Part shown: piece by piece, positions 28,623 through 37,278 of the stretch
Numbering within the stretch: position 1 is the stretch's first letter
Layout of the letters: every line of letters begins with the position of its first letter
NCBI RefSeq assembly: GCF_018279705.1
Contig: NZ_CP036498.1
Span: 3,861,001-3,925,000 of the forward strand
Source of the DNA: Tardiphaga alba
GTDB lineage: Bacteria > Pseudomonadota > Alphaproteobacteria > Rhizobiales > Xanthobacteraceae
Length of the DNA stretch: 64,000 nt
Direction: 5' to 3'
The notes under the pieces: model-generated
The model's database searches: none
What the model was told of the DNA's origin: nothing
The model's input: only the letters and a program-made list of their open reading frames with translations
Made by a program: the position numbers and the translations under genes

Positions 28623-28943
28623 ATGGACGCCGAACAGCTCACCCTCCGCAAGATGACCTTCGACGGCATACCCTATGACGACGACTGGCTGGTGATCTGG
28701 CAGGGCCTAGCCGTGGGCCGGGTCCTGAAGCAGTCGGGCGTCGCCTATGGGAAGCCGAACTGGTTCTGGTCGATCACGTACAGCGGCACGGTGAAGCCCG
28801 CCCGAGGCAGCGGCGTGGCGACCGATCTGGAGGATGGCAAAGCCAGCTTCAAGGCGGCATGGGCCGAGCTGCGGAGCCGGCTTTCCGACGAGGAAATCGA
28901 GCGGTTTCGGCGCCACGAAGCGGACCTTGCGCGCCGGCGGTGA
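28623..28943 (+). CDS. hypothetical protein common in rhizobial genomes
   Basis: 106 residues. Pattern DDDWLVIWQGLAVGRVL ... WFWSITYSGTVKPARGSG and a helical C-terminus (AWAELRSRLSDEEIERF). This is a widespread small protein in Bradyrhizobium relatives, found in both chromosomes and prophages. Function unknown. Confidence 0.7.
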   Translation: MDAEQLTLRKMTFDGIPYDDDWLVIWQGLAVGRVLKQSGVAYGKPNWFWSITYSGTVKPARGSGVATDLEDGKASFKAAWAELRSRLSDEEIERFRRHEADLARRR

Positions 28944-29003
28944 CTCCCGGAACCGCAGCCGCGTCCCCATATTAAGCCGGTAGCGTAGCGTTGGAGTATG
29001 CGT

Positions 29004-29291
29004 ATGTCGTGGGACACCCTATTGCCTGCCCCTATTCCTGTGCCCGGCTCGAAGCCACTGGTGACACTGAGAGACGCCGGCATGCTCATCCAGAAGCTGC
29101 CGAAATCCCAGGCCGACCTGCCGGCTTGGCGGACCGCCACCGAGGCTCTCATGCTGGCAGCCGAAGAGCGAGGGCCTCTGATGCACGCCGAGGTCGGGCT
29201 CCGGAAAGCCTTGCACCTCGGCGAGCCGGTCTACGATTCCAGCCGCAAAGATCCGCATTGGGGGCGCCGCAAGCTGGCGCGGGACCGATGA
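29004..29291 (+). CDS. small hypothetical protein
   Basis: 95 residues from ATG 29004, chosen because GGAG lies 7 bases upstream (ATG 28998 is too close). A basic, helical protein with VTLRDAGMLIQKLP and AWRTATEALMLAAEERGP. Resembles common rhizobial hypothetical proteins. ATGA overlap with the next gene. Confidence 0.6.
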   Translation: MSWDTLLPAPIPVPGSKPLVTLRDAGMLIQKLPKSQADLPAWRTATEALMLAAEERGPLMHAEVGLRKALHLGEPVYDSSRKDPHWGRRKLARDR

Positions 29292-29512
29292 CACCCCGCC
29301 GCCTCGCCGAGCGCATGCGGACCCGCCAGCAGGTCAGCGACGGCTTTGTGCGGGAGACGTTCACCCTGCCCCGCGACGCCGCCCGTGCGAAAGCCCGGGA
29401 GATACTTCAGCGGTATCCCGCAGGCGGTTACTCAACGACGGTAGAGTTCTGGCAGAAGTTGCCTGATGGCCGGATCGAATTTACGATGCGACGCTTACCG
29501 ACGGCCGATTGA
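29288..29512 (+). CDS. small hypothetical protein
   Basis: 74 residues, coupled to the preceding gene. Helical N-terminus and a beta-rich end (YSTTVEFWQKLPDGRIEFTMRR). Function unknown. Confidence 0.6.
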   Translation: MTPRRLAERMRTRQQVSDGFVRETFTLPRDAARAKAREILQRYPAGGYSTTVEFWQKLPDGRIEFTMRRLPTAD

Positions 29513-29727
29513 GAGCAGCAGTGGCATCTTCGAAACTACGCGTCGGCGACGTTTGCCGACTGAATGAACTTGGTCGATCGCGAAGCCCAAAGATAAAATG
29601 GCAGATGGCTCACGTCGTGAGCATTGTCGGAGACGGCCGCTCGTACAGGGTTCTACCTTTAGGCAGGAAAGATGCCGTCCGCATACATGGAACCTACCTT
29701 GAACTGGCGCTTGGCGTTGACCCTTAG
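29509..29727 (+). CDS. small hypothetical protein
   Basis: 72 residues from TTG 29509, overlapping the previous stop. GTG 29521 is an alternative. Contains LRVGDVCRLNELGRSR and a YRVLPLG strand, suggesting a small beta-barrel. Function unknown. Confidence 0.4.
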   Translation: MRAAVASSKLRVGDVCRLNELGRSRSPKIKWQMAHVVSIVGDGRSYRVLPLGRKDAVRIHGTYLELALGVDP

Positions 29728-29815
29728 TGGCTGACACTGAGACGCAGGAACGCTGCTCGGAACGAATCCTCGCCGCCTCGCTTGAATCCGCCGTTCTGTA
29801 ACGGAGTTGCGTATC

Positions 29816-30160
29816 ATGCGTTCGGATTGGAGCCCATCCGTAGTACCGGCAGGCGTTCACGACACCGTATATCTAGTGGTCGATTGCAGCTCATCCGGAT
29901 GCGTCTGGCGCGAAGCTGACATCGCGGGTACCGATCTCGAAACCGTGATCAAGGACCTATTGGCCGGCGAGTATTCCGATCCGCTGTGCGTCATCGCTTT
30001 TAACGCAACCGAGAATTGGTCTCGCGACGTCACAGCCGATATCGCGCGCGAGATCCAAGAGCGTTCTGACCTTGCGTATGAAGACATCCCATCATGGCTC
30101 GAAGATTTCGTTCACCGTCACGTGAGCCCTGAAGTGCAACTTCCTCTGAGGCTGCGCTGA
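29816..30160 (+). CDS. hypothetical protein common in rhizobial genomes
   Basis: 114 residues from ATG 29816 (GGAG 9 bases upstream). Pattern VYLVVDCSSSGCVWREAD, AGTDLETVIKDLLAGEYSDPLCVIAFNATENWSRDV. A recurrent small protein in Bradyrhizobium relatives. Overlaps the next gene by one base. Function unknown. Confidence 0.65.
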   Translation: MRSDWSPSVVPAGVHDTVYLVVDCSSSGCVWREADIAGTDLETVIKDLLAGEYSDPLCVIAFNATENWSRDVTADIAREIQERSDLAYEDIPSWLEDFVHRHVSPEVQLPLRLR

Positions 30161-30360
30161 TGGCGCATCTCAGTCCTTCAACCGCACCCATGGCCGACGA
30201 CAATTCCAGCGCGCTTCTGGAACTGATCGGGCACCTAAGCGCCGCTCTCATTCAATCAGACAGAAATGTAAACCCAGGCGTTAGAGACCATATGCAATCG
30301 GCCCACAGGCTTGCGCTTGACCTCTACACGACGATGCCGGCAAGGAACGCCGATGCGTGA
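30160..30360 (+). CDS. small hypothetical phage protein
   Basis: 66 residues, start overlapping the preceding stop (TGATG). Helical. Function unknown. Confidence 0.45.
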   Translation: MAHLSPSTAPMADDNSSALLELIGHLSAALIQSDRNVNPGVRDHMQSAHRLALDLYTTMPARNADA

Positions 30361-30544
30361 CATCGACATCATGACCAATGCTATGGCTGAGGCTCACGCC
30401 GTGCTGTGCGATTACATCGAACCCGATCGGCGCGACCCGGCAGCAGTCCTTCAGCAGATGATCGAGATCTTAGATCGGGACGACGTTGTGGCCGCGCGTG
30501 AAAGGCTCTCGAAGGGCTATGGCCACCTGCGAGTCGTCAAATAA
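30353..30544 (+). CDS. small hypothetical phage protein
   Basis: 63 residues from ATG 30353, 8 bases inside the previous gene. Acidic and helical (IDIMTNAMAEAHAVLCDYI, AVLQQMIEILDRDDVV). Last plus-strand gene before the convergent lysis module. Confidence 0.5.
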   Translation: MRDIDIMTNAMAEAHAVLCDYIEPDRRDPAAVLQQMIEILDRDDVVAARERLSKGYGHLRVVK

Positions 30545-30547
30545 AAA

Positions 30548-30576
30548 TGCCCGGTCGCCATCGCTGGCGCCGGGCA
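30548..30576. terminator. strong terminator between convergent phage operons
   Basis: A two-part stem: TGCCCGG / CCGGGCA outside and CGCCA / TGGCG inside, with a TCGC loop. On the minus strand it is followed by five T, so it best terminates the late (lysis/structural) transcript. It could also act on the plus strand. Confidence 0.75.
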
Positions 30577-30640
30577 GTTTACAGAGTAAACGGACCGGTT
30601 CATCCGGTCGCCCTCTCGGGCCCGTGTGGGGCGGTGGCCC

Positions 30641-31030
30641 CTATTCCACCGTGACGCGCGCCAGCCCGCCCATGCCAATTGCCCGCGCGGCAGCGTGGCT
30701 GAGATCGATGCAGCGGCCCCGGACGAAGGGTCCGCGGTCATTGATGCGGACCGTGACAGATCGCCCGTTGGCAAGGTTCGTCACCGTCACGCGGCTGCCG
30801 AAGCGCCGGGTGCGGTGCGCGGCCGTCATGGCGTGGGTGTTGAACCGTTCGCCGGAGGCTGTCCGGCGGCCGTGGTAGCCATCCCCGACGCCGTAGTGGC
30901 TGGCGATGCAGGATTCGACTTTCGTCATAGTCACTTCAATCGAGCGCACACCGGCGAAGATGTCCTGTGAATAACCGGGTGCAGACGCAAAAATGCAGGC
31001 GCAAACGAGCGCCGCGGCAAAGCGGATCAT
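30641..31030 (-). CDS. RlpA-like double-psi beta-barrel protein (cell-wall active)
   Basis: 129 residues with a signal peptide (1-21). The core has the RlpA/DPBB pattern [20 protein letters not shown], [33 protein letters not shown] and [13 protein letters not shown]. RlpA proteins cut or bind denuded glycan strands in peptidoglycan. It is the last gene of the phage late operon and probably helps host lysis or virion entry. It is shorter than bacterial RlpA and has no SPOR domain. Confidence 0.85.
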   Translation of the reverse strand: MIRFAAALVCACIFASAPGYSQDIFAGVRSIEVTMTKVESCIASHYGVGDGYHGRRTASGERFNTHAMTAAHRTRRFGSRVTVTNLANGRSVTVRINDRGPFVRGRCIDLSHAAARAIGMGGLARVTVE

Positions 31031-31098
31031 TGATCTTTCCTATGGTGGTGATGCAGGGTTTCGGCGCTGAGGATTGACCTCAATCGCCCTTGGCGAGG

Positions 31099-31132
31099 CC
31101 CGGCGCGTGCCTTGATTCGATCACGCGCCGGG
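31099..31132 (-). terminator. hairpin in the lysis module
   Basis: An 11-bp perfect stem (CCCGGCGCGTG / CACGCGCCGGG) with a 12-base loop, 6 bases past the stop of the gene ending at 31138. There is no T run, so it may slow rather than end transcription toward the RlpA-like gene. Confidence 0.5.
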
Positions 31133-31137
31133 TCACT

Positions 31138-31473
31138 TCATTTCCGGCGAGGCGCCGGGTCAGCCCGGACCGCAAGCAAAGCGTCGACCTTGTCGGCCAA
31201 TTCCTCAAGAGCGTTCGTGTGACGCACCTCGTGCTGCTTTTCGAGCGCCTCAGCATGACGATGCAGAGCGATTGCGAGCTTGTCGCCCACCTTCACATAG
31301 TCGCTGAACTGGTTCGCATCGACGATGCCGCCGGCAATGCCAACCATGGTGGCTTCTCGCACGGCCTTCTCTTTTGCCGCAGCCCCCGAATTCCCACCCT
31401 TAAGCATCGCCACCACGGCGATCAGCATCATGCCGAGGGCAATCGCGTCAGGCGTGGTGATACCGAACATCAT
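31138..31473 (-). CDS. small membrane protein of the lysis region
   Basis: 111 residues from ATG 31473 (31470 is a second Met). A hydrophobic segment at about 8-25, then a helical charged C-terminus (KVGDKLAIALHRHAEALEKQH ...). One-span layout with a coiled coil; it could be a holin partner or antiholin. Overlaps the upstream gene by 26 bases. Confidence 0.55.
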   Translation of the reverse strand: MMFGITTPDAIALGMMLIAVVAMLKGGNSGAAAKEKAVREATMVGIAGGIVDANQFSDYVKVGDKLAIALHRHAEALEKQHEVRHTNALEELADKVDALLAVRADPAPRRK

Positions 31474-31888
31474 GCGCCGCCCTATAAATTGAAACGAATT
31501 CGTATAGGGCCAGCAACGCGTAAACCAGCGGACCTGTGCCGAGCGGCGTATTGTTGATTTGCGCCGCATCGTAGAACGCGTAGGCGATCAATGCCCAAGC
31601 GACGGAGCCGAATATGCCGCGGACGACGCGGATGATGGCGTTCTTCGGCCACCGTCCGTTGATGTAAAGCGCCACCAAGCCTGCTGCGCCCATGATCGAG
31701 AAGACGCTGGCCAGCAACGCGTCAGACGACGTGTATCGATGGAAGCCCACAAAGTCGGGCTTTGTCAGCAGGTCCCCCGGCAGCGCGAATGTAATGCCCC
31801 ACGCAAGCATCACGGACGCGGAGAACCACTCCATCGTCCGATCCTTGAGGCTCTCGATCGCGATCCTCACTTCGCGTACGCTCGGCAC
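31448..31888 (-). CDS. phage membrane protein, holin-region
   Basis: 146 residues with four hydrophobic segments (about 22-38, 58-76, 88-106 and 118-135). It lies between the overlapping spanin genes and a small membrane protein gene, so a role in membrane permeabilisation is possible. No named holin family recognised. Confidence 0.6.
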   Translation of the reverse strand: MPSVREVRIAIESLKDRTMEWFSASVMLAWGITFALPGDLLTKPDFVGFHRYTSSDALLASVFSIMGAAGLVALYINGRWPKNAIIRVVRGIFGSVAWALIAYAFYDAAQINNTPLGTGPLVYALLALYEFVSIYRAAHDVRYHHA

Positions 31889-32142
31889 TGGTCGCGCAGC
31901 AGCTTGTAGTCTGCAATGTATCGCGGGGCAGCGGCAGCCGGGTCTGCGCCTTTAAGGGCAGCAAGCTCGTTTCCGAGCTTTTGACCAGTGGCCACATCAT
32001 ACTCTCGGAGCGGCGGGCATTTGGTCTGCACTACCACCTCCGGAGCATCCGAAGGAAATTTTCCGGCAGCCTTAGAACCGGTCGCCACGCTGGAGACCAG
32101 CAATGACATCGTCAACATCAGGCCGATTGACTGCCACTTCAT
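31867..32142 (-). CDS. probable outer spanin (Rz1-like)
   Basis: 91 residues from ATG 32142. A signal peptide at 1-25 (MKWQSIGLMLTMSLLVSS ...) is followed by a short periplasmic region with VVVQTKCPPLREY and a helical end. The Cys is not in a clear lipobox, so lipid attachment is uncertain. It starts out of frame within the preceding Rz-like gene (71-base overlap), the classic spanin arrangement. Confidence 0.6.
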   Translation of the reverse strand: MKWQSIGLMLTMSLLVSSVATGSKAAGKFPSDAPEVVVQTKCPPLREYDVATGQKLGNELAALKGADPAAAAPRYIADYKLLRDQCRAYAK

Positions 32143-32326
32143 TCGCACGACGCTCCGCATCGGCGCTCTCCTTATTGATGGTGGATGTGGTTTCGGCGCG
32201 GCCGAGATCATGGAGATTGTTCTCGGCACGCTTGCGGGCGAGCCAGTCATTGAAGCCGGTACCGAAGGCGTTGAACAACGCCTCCAGCACCTTCAGCAGC
32301 GCGGCTCCGGCGAGCCCCGTAAACAT
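32072..32326 (-). CDS. probable inner spanin (Rz-like)
   Basis: 84 residues. An N-terminal hydrophobic segment (about 3-24) is followed by a charged helical region (LARKRAENNLHDLGRAETTS ... ADAERRANEVA) and the VNRPDVDDVIAGLQRGDRF tail seen in phage lysis proteins. It would span the inner membrane and pair with the overlapping outer spanin to fuse membranes during lysis. Confidence 0.65.
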   Translation of the reverse strand: MFTGLAGAALLKVLEALFNAFGTGFNDWLARKRAENNLHDLGRAETTSTINKESADAERRANEVAVNRPDVDDVIAGLQRGDRF

Positions 32327-32976
32327 CAGCTGGCCTGACTGACGGCAGCGGGAACGGCCGCGTCACTGGCGGCGGGCTCTAGATTGAGCCGCGCCCAGAT
32401 CTTCTTGGCCAGCCCTTCCGGACCACCTGCCCACGACTGCAGCCAGCCCGGGGCATTGTCGACGGCATACTGAAGCGCCTTGGCCAGCACCTCGTTGCCG
32501 ACATCCACGGTCAGCGTCTTGTCCTTCACGGCGCCCTGCACGGCATTCAGGCCGTAGCCGACGGCGTTCTGGATGAGCAGTTCGACCCGGGCGTTTCCGA
32601 AGATGGCGACGATATTCGCCGGCAGCTGCCGGAGCGCCCAAGCGGCGGCCAGTCCGATGATATAGGCGAGCGCCTGAGCGACGGCGCCAGCTGCGCTACC
32701 CCAGCCCCAGACAACCTTCGTCGTCTCACCAGTGGCCTGCGCCACGGTCTCGGGCGCGGCATCCGCGGCGAACGCAATGATCGGCACAGCCAGCGCCAGG
32801 AGCAGAACCGGAAGGCCTGCATGCATCCACGGCGCACGCGGTCGCGCGGCCAGGTGGACGACGCCCCAGCCCAAGCCGAGCACAAGGAAAGCCACCGGCA
32901 CCAGCGGGCCGAAAGCGAACGTCAGCAAGCCGATGCACACGAGCGCAATCGCGCTGCGAAGCAGCAAGAGTTTCAT
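32326..32976 (-). CDS. holin-like phage membrane protein
   Basis: 216 residues. Hydrophobic segments at about 5-22, 25-43, 53-70 and 98-115 precede a soluble helical C-terminus (ELLIQNAVGYGLNAVQGA ... ALQYAVDNAPGWLQSW). The C-terminal pattern resembles LLH-type phage holin proteins. One base overlaps the Rz-like gene. It is the best holin candidate in the prophage. Confidence 0.6.
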   Translation of the reverse strand: MKLLLLRSAIALVCIGLLTFAFGPLVPVAFLVLGLGWGVVHLAARPRAPWMHAGLPVLLLALAVPIIAFAADAAPETVAQATGETTKVVWGWGSAAGAVAQALAYIIGLAAAWALRQLPANIVAIFGNARVELLIQNAVGYGLNAVQGAVKDKTLTVDVGNEVLAKALQYAVDNAPGWLQSWAGGPEGLAKKIWARLNLEPAASDAAVPAAVSQAS

Positions 32977-33028
32977 AGGTCACCTTTGATTTTGAGGATG
33001 TGCCCGGTGCCGCCGGGCGGCGGATGGA

Positions 33029-33568
33029 TCAGACCGTCAGCGCGTAGGGAATCGTCTTCTGCCCCGCGCGCGCCAACTGGTCTTTGACGTTGGCGATGAA
33101 TGCCGGCCACTGTGCAGGAACGATCGTTTGGCAGCCCAGCGAGCTTGTGGTGTTCACGCCGCCGCGATGGATGTTGATGCCGAAAAAGCCGGTTTCGGCC
33201 CCCTCCCCGTCGCGATCGACCGTCACTTTGTCAGCTTGCACCAGCGCCTGGTATTGCTGCGACTTCGGCTTGCTCAGCCCGTGGATGCCCAGCCGATACG
33301 ACCAAAGACCGGGCCGCAGGCTCGCGATGTGCTTTCGAAATACACTCGGATCGGTGTTGGCATTGTAGGTGCTGAAGTGGTTCGGCCCGACAAGGATCAT
33401 GGCATCGTCGTAGATGCCGCGATCGTTCACTTTCGGCTTTCCCATCGTGTCGAGGTAATAGCCCCGCATCCCGACCAGGAACACAGGCTGGCTGATCTTG
33501 AGCGCAGCGACTTTGGCGAGAAGGGCGTCGCGGGTGATCTGAGGCAGGCTTTTGGGAACGATGCTCAT
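33029..33568 (-). CDS. L,D-transpeptidase-like (YkuD fold) phage protein
   Basis: 179 residues from ATG 33568; the open frame upstream is out-of-context. Near the end is H134 (NIHRGG) followed by SSLGC with C146, the H...S-x-G-C signature of L,D-transpeptidase active sites. A YxLGIHG motif lies at 91-97. There is no signal peptide. It lies first in the lysis block and could act as the peptidoglycan-active lysis enzyme; no other typical endolysin is visible. Activity is inferred from the motif only. Confidence 0.65.
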   Translation of the reverse strand: MSIVPKSLPQITRDALLAKVAALKISQPVFLVGMRGYYLDTMGKPKVNDRGIYDDAMILVGPNHFSTYNANTDPSVFRKHIASLRPGLWSYRLGIHGLSKPKSQQYQALVQADKVTVDRDGEGAETGFFGINIHRGGVNTTSSLGCQTIVPAQWPAFIANVKDQLARAGQKTIPYALTV

Positions 33569-33667
33569 TGGTCTTGATCCTTGTTCGAAAGTGATCGGAA
33601 CTGGCCAGAAGCGCTCGCGACTATCGGCGGATATGCCGGGGGTGGCCGCACGGGCTATCGCTGCGGC

Positions 33668-33775
33668 ATGGAACGCCGCCACGACATCATCGCGATTGCT
33701 GCAATTTGGGTTCTGACGCTGGTCGGCGCCGCCGGGATATTCTGCGCCGCGAGCTCAGCCGGGCTTTTCCGGTAG
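33668..33775 (+). CDS. very small membrane ORF
   Basis: 35 residues, almost wholly one hydrophobic helix with a basic N-terminus, on the plus strand ahead of the acyltransferase gene. It has no strong ribosome site. Marginal. Confidence 0.3.
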   Translation: MERRHDIIAIAAIWVLTLVGAAGIFCAASSAGLFR

Positions 33776-33850
33776 GGCTCCCGCGGTCTTCAGCGGAAAG
33801 TGGCCGAACCCGACCCAGTGTGGTACGACACACCGGGACGGAAACGGATA

Positions 33851-34705
33851 ATGCAGATTCATAAACTAGCCGGGCTGGACGCCTTGCGTGGCGTCGCGAT
33901 CGCTCTCGTCATCGCGGCACACTTCATGCCGCCGCAATTGCCCTACGCAGTCGAGGCATCCGTGATGGTCGCGAATGCAGGCGTGATCCTTTTCTTTATT
34001 CTCTCCGGCTACCTGATGGACCGGAACCTCGCGGCAAACGACGCGATCGGCCAATACGCCATCCGCCGCGCCTTCCGCATTTTGCCGGTCTACTGGCTTT
34101 CCATCGCCCTTATCGCAGCCACGTCGTCTGCCTGGACCATTGGGCAGGCCGTGACGAACGCGACGTTTATTGCGCCTCTCTTTGGCGCAGAGCGGATGTC
34201 CGGCGTGTACTGGACGCTCTACATCGAGGTGGCATTCTATGCCGCTGCGCCAGTGCTGCGCTGGATGGGAGAGAAGGCGATTCGGATCGCGCCTTTCCTG
34301 TTTGCAATCGCCGTGCTGGCATTCTGGTCAATTCGCGGGCTGATAGTCATCGCCCCGATGTATCTCATCTTCTGCCTACTCGGAATGCTGATCGGATCAC
34401 TGCACCGGGGCGGGCAATTCCGCTGGCTTGACGCGTTCATCGCACTGCGGGCGAGACCGCTGGAGGTCATCGGGCACGTGTCCTACTCCTGGTATTTGCT
34501 TCACACCATCGTCGGCTATCCCATCTTGCGCGCCGCATATGCCGCAACCGACCAATGGTGGATCGCTTCATCCATCGGCATCGCCGTCTCGTTTCTCGTC
34601 AGCCTCATTGTGCACCGCTACTTCGAGAAGCCGATAATCGAGCTGGGCAGACGTGCCGCGAACACCATGGATTCCGACCGCGGCAGGACACGCGCGTCCG
34701 GCTAG
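33851..34705 (+). CDS. acyltransferase 3 family membrane protein (O-acetyltransferase-like), phage moron
   Basis: 284 residues from ATG 33851 (GTG 33800 would add 17). It has about eight to nine hydrophobic segments and the family start pattern LAGLDALRGVAIALVIAAHF, with a later SGYLMDRN motif. It belongs to the OafA/YrhL acyltransferase 3 family, which transfers acyl groups to surface sugars. It is the only gene on the plus strand within the late module, a typical position for a lysogenic-conversion gene that changes O-antigen or capsule and blocks re-infection. Its end overlaps the convergent fibre gene by 4 bases. Confidence 0.85.
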   Translation: MQIHKLAGLDALRGVAIALVIAAHFMPPQLPYAVEASVMVANAGVILFFILSGYLMDRNLAANDAIGQYAIRRAFRILPVYWLSIALIAATSSAWTIGQAVTNATFIAPLFGAERMSGVYWTLYIEVAFYAAAPVLRWMGEKAIRIAPFLFAIAVLAFWSIRGLIVIAPMYLIFCLLGMLIGSLHRGGQFRWLDAFIALRARPLEVIGHVSYSWYLLHTIVGYPILRAAYAATDQWWIASSIGIAVSFLVSLIVHRYFEKPIIELGRRAANTMDSDRGRTRASG

Positions 34706-37251
34706 TGCACTGTCACACTGAGTCCATGTGTCGGGATCATCTTGCTGTTAAGCGTATCGATGCGGCCGACGAAGGTGGTCCCGGATTCCACGCACGCCTG
34801 ATCGACACTCTCGGCCACCTTCCGGTTTGAGCTGGAGACGCCAGAGTAAGACGTCGGCGCCGAAAGCGACGCATTCGCCCATCTGAAATAGTTCGCCGTG
34901 TGCGTACCTGATCCCGCGCTGGAGGTGTTGATGGCCGATCCGCCGGGCGTTGCCGACAGCGTGTAGGAATTCGCATTCGGCACCGTCTTGACGAAGTAAC
35001 CCACGCTCGGTGAGAGGCCTGTCGGCAATGTTCCGGAGGTTGTCAGGTAGACGGGATCGTTCACCGAAAGCCCGTGCGATGTCTGACTGATGACACCGGG
35101 CGAGGCGTTCGAGATCGTCACCGTCGTCGCATTGAGCTTGCACGACACCTTGCCAACTAGATCGGTGTTAAGAGTCGGAGCCGCCGAATTGTCGAATTGC
35201 ACCAGCAGCCGGCCGTTGCTGATCGTGCTATCTGCGGTCTGCGGTGCGGTAACGAGCGTCATGGGATTGGTGATCCCAGCCGTATTCAACTCTAGCTCCA
35301 TGAAGCCGAAAGTGTTTCCGTCAGGCCCATTGGCATTAGGTATCCACTGCCAGTAACGAGCGGAGATTGGGCCAAAATTGGCAAGAGGCGCCCAGGCGGA
35401 TGCCGATGACGATGTATCAATCACGACCGCGTCCGTGTAACTGACGCCATCGTTCGAATACTGCAACTTCCACGAGGCGATCATGCGAATGGTCGTCTCG
35501 CCGAAGATTCGAGTGCTCGCTATCGAGACCGCCGCTCCTAGATCAACCTTTATTATCGCAGCGCTACCAACTGCGACGTTGCGCGCGATATTCCATTGGA
35601 TCCCAGTCGAAGTATTTCCGTCGTTAGTGTTTGTGGCTGCACCAGAAAAAACAGTTCCTGCAGTCGTCGCTGTCTTTCCGCTTAGCTGGTTTACGCCCGC
35701 AGTGACTGTCGGCGCTACGTAGCCACTCGCGACAGCGGCAGAAACATCCACATTCGCCGAGGCGATCGTATTGATGCCGCGCTTCGTGTCGTCGCTTGCC
35801 TTGAAGCCGCTCGCCCACAGATTGACGTGGCGCGTGGCATCGCCGAGCGCTTTCGAGATGTTGATGCGATCGATCAGGCTGTTCTGGCGCTCGGCGTCGG
35901 TCGTGCCGCCTCCGCCGCCGCCACCTGCAGGGACAGCCCAAGTACCATCCGCCTTACAGAATTTCCCTGCGGCGGCATCACCAGCGCCAGGCGCCGGGCA
36001 CAAGCCCTTCGTGCCACCCGATCCGCTGTCGCCGACCATAACGTCCACGATCGCGGTCAATTGAGCCGGCGTGAGATCTACGGGATCTCCGGTGCCGGCG
36101 CCACTGGCGCGACCCTTCACCCTCGCCTGCGCCATCTGATCGAGCTTGGCGTTGGTGACGCTGTTCGCCGCATAGGCCGCCGTTGCGAGCGTGCCGCAAG
36201 CGATCGTGTTACCGTTCTCGCGGAAGACGCAGCCCGAGCCAGGCGCTGCGGAGATATCCGCCGGAGTGCCGCCCGAATTCGCAGCGCGCCCCATCACAGA
36301 CAGTGCGCCGCTGTCGCGGAACATTGCGTCCAGCACTTTTTTCGCGCCGATCGCCGTGACGGTAGAACCCGCCGAATTCGAGATGTCACCGGACAGCGCG
36401 GGCATCGAGGTGCCCTGCAGCACCCCAGTTGCAGCCGCTGCCTTGGACAGATCGATGGCGCCGAAACCGAGCGCGGTGCCGGCCCCGTTGACGCGCAACA
36501 CCTGATCGGTCGCGCCCTGTATGTCATCGGGGTTGGCGGATGCATTGCCCGTCACGCCTATCACGCTGCGCGCGATGCCCTGCCGGATCTTCGCGTTGGT
36601 GACGGCATTGTTGGCGAGGCCCGCCGTCAGCAACTGGCCGCAATCGATGGTGTTGGCGTTCTCTCGGAAGACGCACGAGCTGCCGGCGACGGCCGAGATA
36701 TCCGCCGGATCGCCAGTCGTATTCGCCGCGCGCCCCATAAGCGATAGCGCACCGCTGTTGCGCAGCTTCGCATTGGTCACAGCATCGTCGGCGATGCCGC
36801 CCGTGGCGATCGTTCCGAAGCCGATCGCCGCCCCGGAGCGGCGGAAGACCTCGTTGTCATTGGCCGCAACGCACCAGGCCGGCACACCCGCGGTGTTCGC
36901 CGATCGGCAAAGCACGCCGAGCCCGCTGCCATCAGCCAGCATCGACAGCACGACCTTCGCCGTACCGATGACGGTCACGCCATTCTGGTTGATCGTCACG
37001 TCGCCAGTGACTGTCTTCCAGGCCGGTGCCGCAGATGTCTGACCGATGAACAGCTGACCGCTGGTCCCCGCTGGCGTGACGCCGGCCGGCGCCGTGCCGT
37101 TGCCATAGACCACGCCCCATTGCGTGAGCGTGGCCAGGCCGGAACCGCCCTTCGGCACCGAGAGCGGCGACGTGCCGGGGCTTGTCTGGGCACCGGCCGA
37201 CGTTGCCAGCAGCAAGGCAGCCGCGATCGTGATGAAGCCACGAAGCGTCAT
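34702..37251 (-). CDS. tail fibre/receptor-binding protein with signal peptide and discoidin-like domain
   Basis: 849 residues from ATG 37251. The first 22 residues form a Sec-type signal peptide, which is odd for a virion protein. Residues about 95-400 are repeats built on TNAKL, SVMGRAANTxGxPADISA and CVFRENxNTI. About 405-470 is a Gly-rich linker. About 540-640 resembles an F5/8 (discoidin) carbohydrate-binding domain (RYWQWIPNANG, GFMELELNT). The C-terminus is beta-rich. It lies right after tail-tip genes, so host attachment is likely. Confidence 0.75.
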   Translation of the reverse strand: MTLRGFITIAAALLLATSAGAQTSPGTSPLSVPKGGSGLATLTQWGVVYGNGTAPAGVTPAGTSGQLFIGQTSAAPAWKTVTGDVTINQNGVTVIGTAKVVLSMLADGSGLGVLCRSANTAGVPAWCVAANDNEVFRRSGAAIGFGTIATGGIADDAVTNAKLRNSGALSLMGRAANTTGDPADISAVAGSSCVFRENANTIDCGQLLTAGLANNAVTNAKIRQGIARSVIGVTGNASANPDDIQGATDQVLRVNGAGTALGFGAIDLSKAAAATGVLQGTSMPALSGDISNSAGSTVTAIGAKKVLDAMFRDSGALSVMGRAANSGGTPADISAAPGSGCVFRENGNTIACGTLATAAYAANSVTNAKLDQMAQARVKGRASGAGTGDPVDLTPAQLTAIVDVMVGDSGSGGTKGLCPAPGAGDAAAGKFCKADGTWAVPAGGGGGGGTTDAERQNSLIDRINISKALGDATRHVNLWASGFKASDDTKRGINTIASANVDVSAAVASGYVAPTVTAGVNQLSGKTATTAGTVFSGAATNTNDGNTSTGIQWNIARNVAVGSAAIIKVDLGAAVSIASTRIFGETTIRMIASWKLQYSNDGVSYTDAVVIDTSSSASAWAPLANFGPISARYWQWIPNANGPDGNTFGFMELELNTAGITNPMTLVTAPQTADSTISNGRLLVQFDNSAAPTLNTDLVGKVSCKLNATTVTISNASPGVISQTSHGLSVNDPVYLTTSGTLPTGLSPSVGYFVKTVPNANSYTLSATPGGSAINTSSAGSGTHTANYFRWANASLSAPTSYSGVSSSNRKVAESVDQACVESGTTFVGRIDTLNSKMIPTHGLSVTVH

Positions 37252-37278
37252 GATGTTCAATCCAGTGATGTGAGAAAG

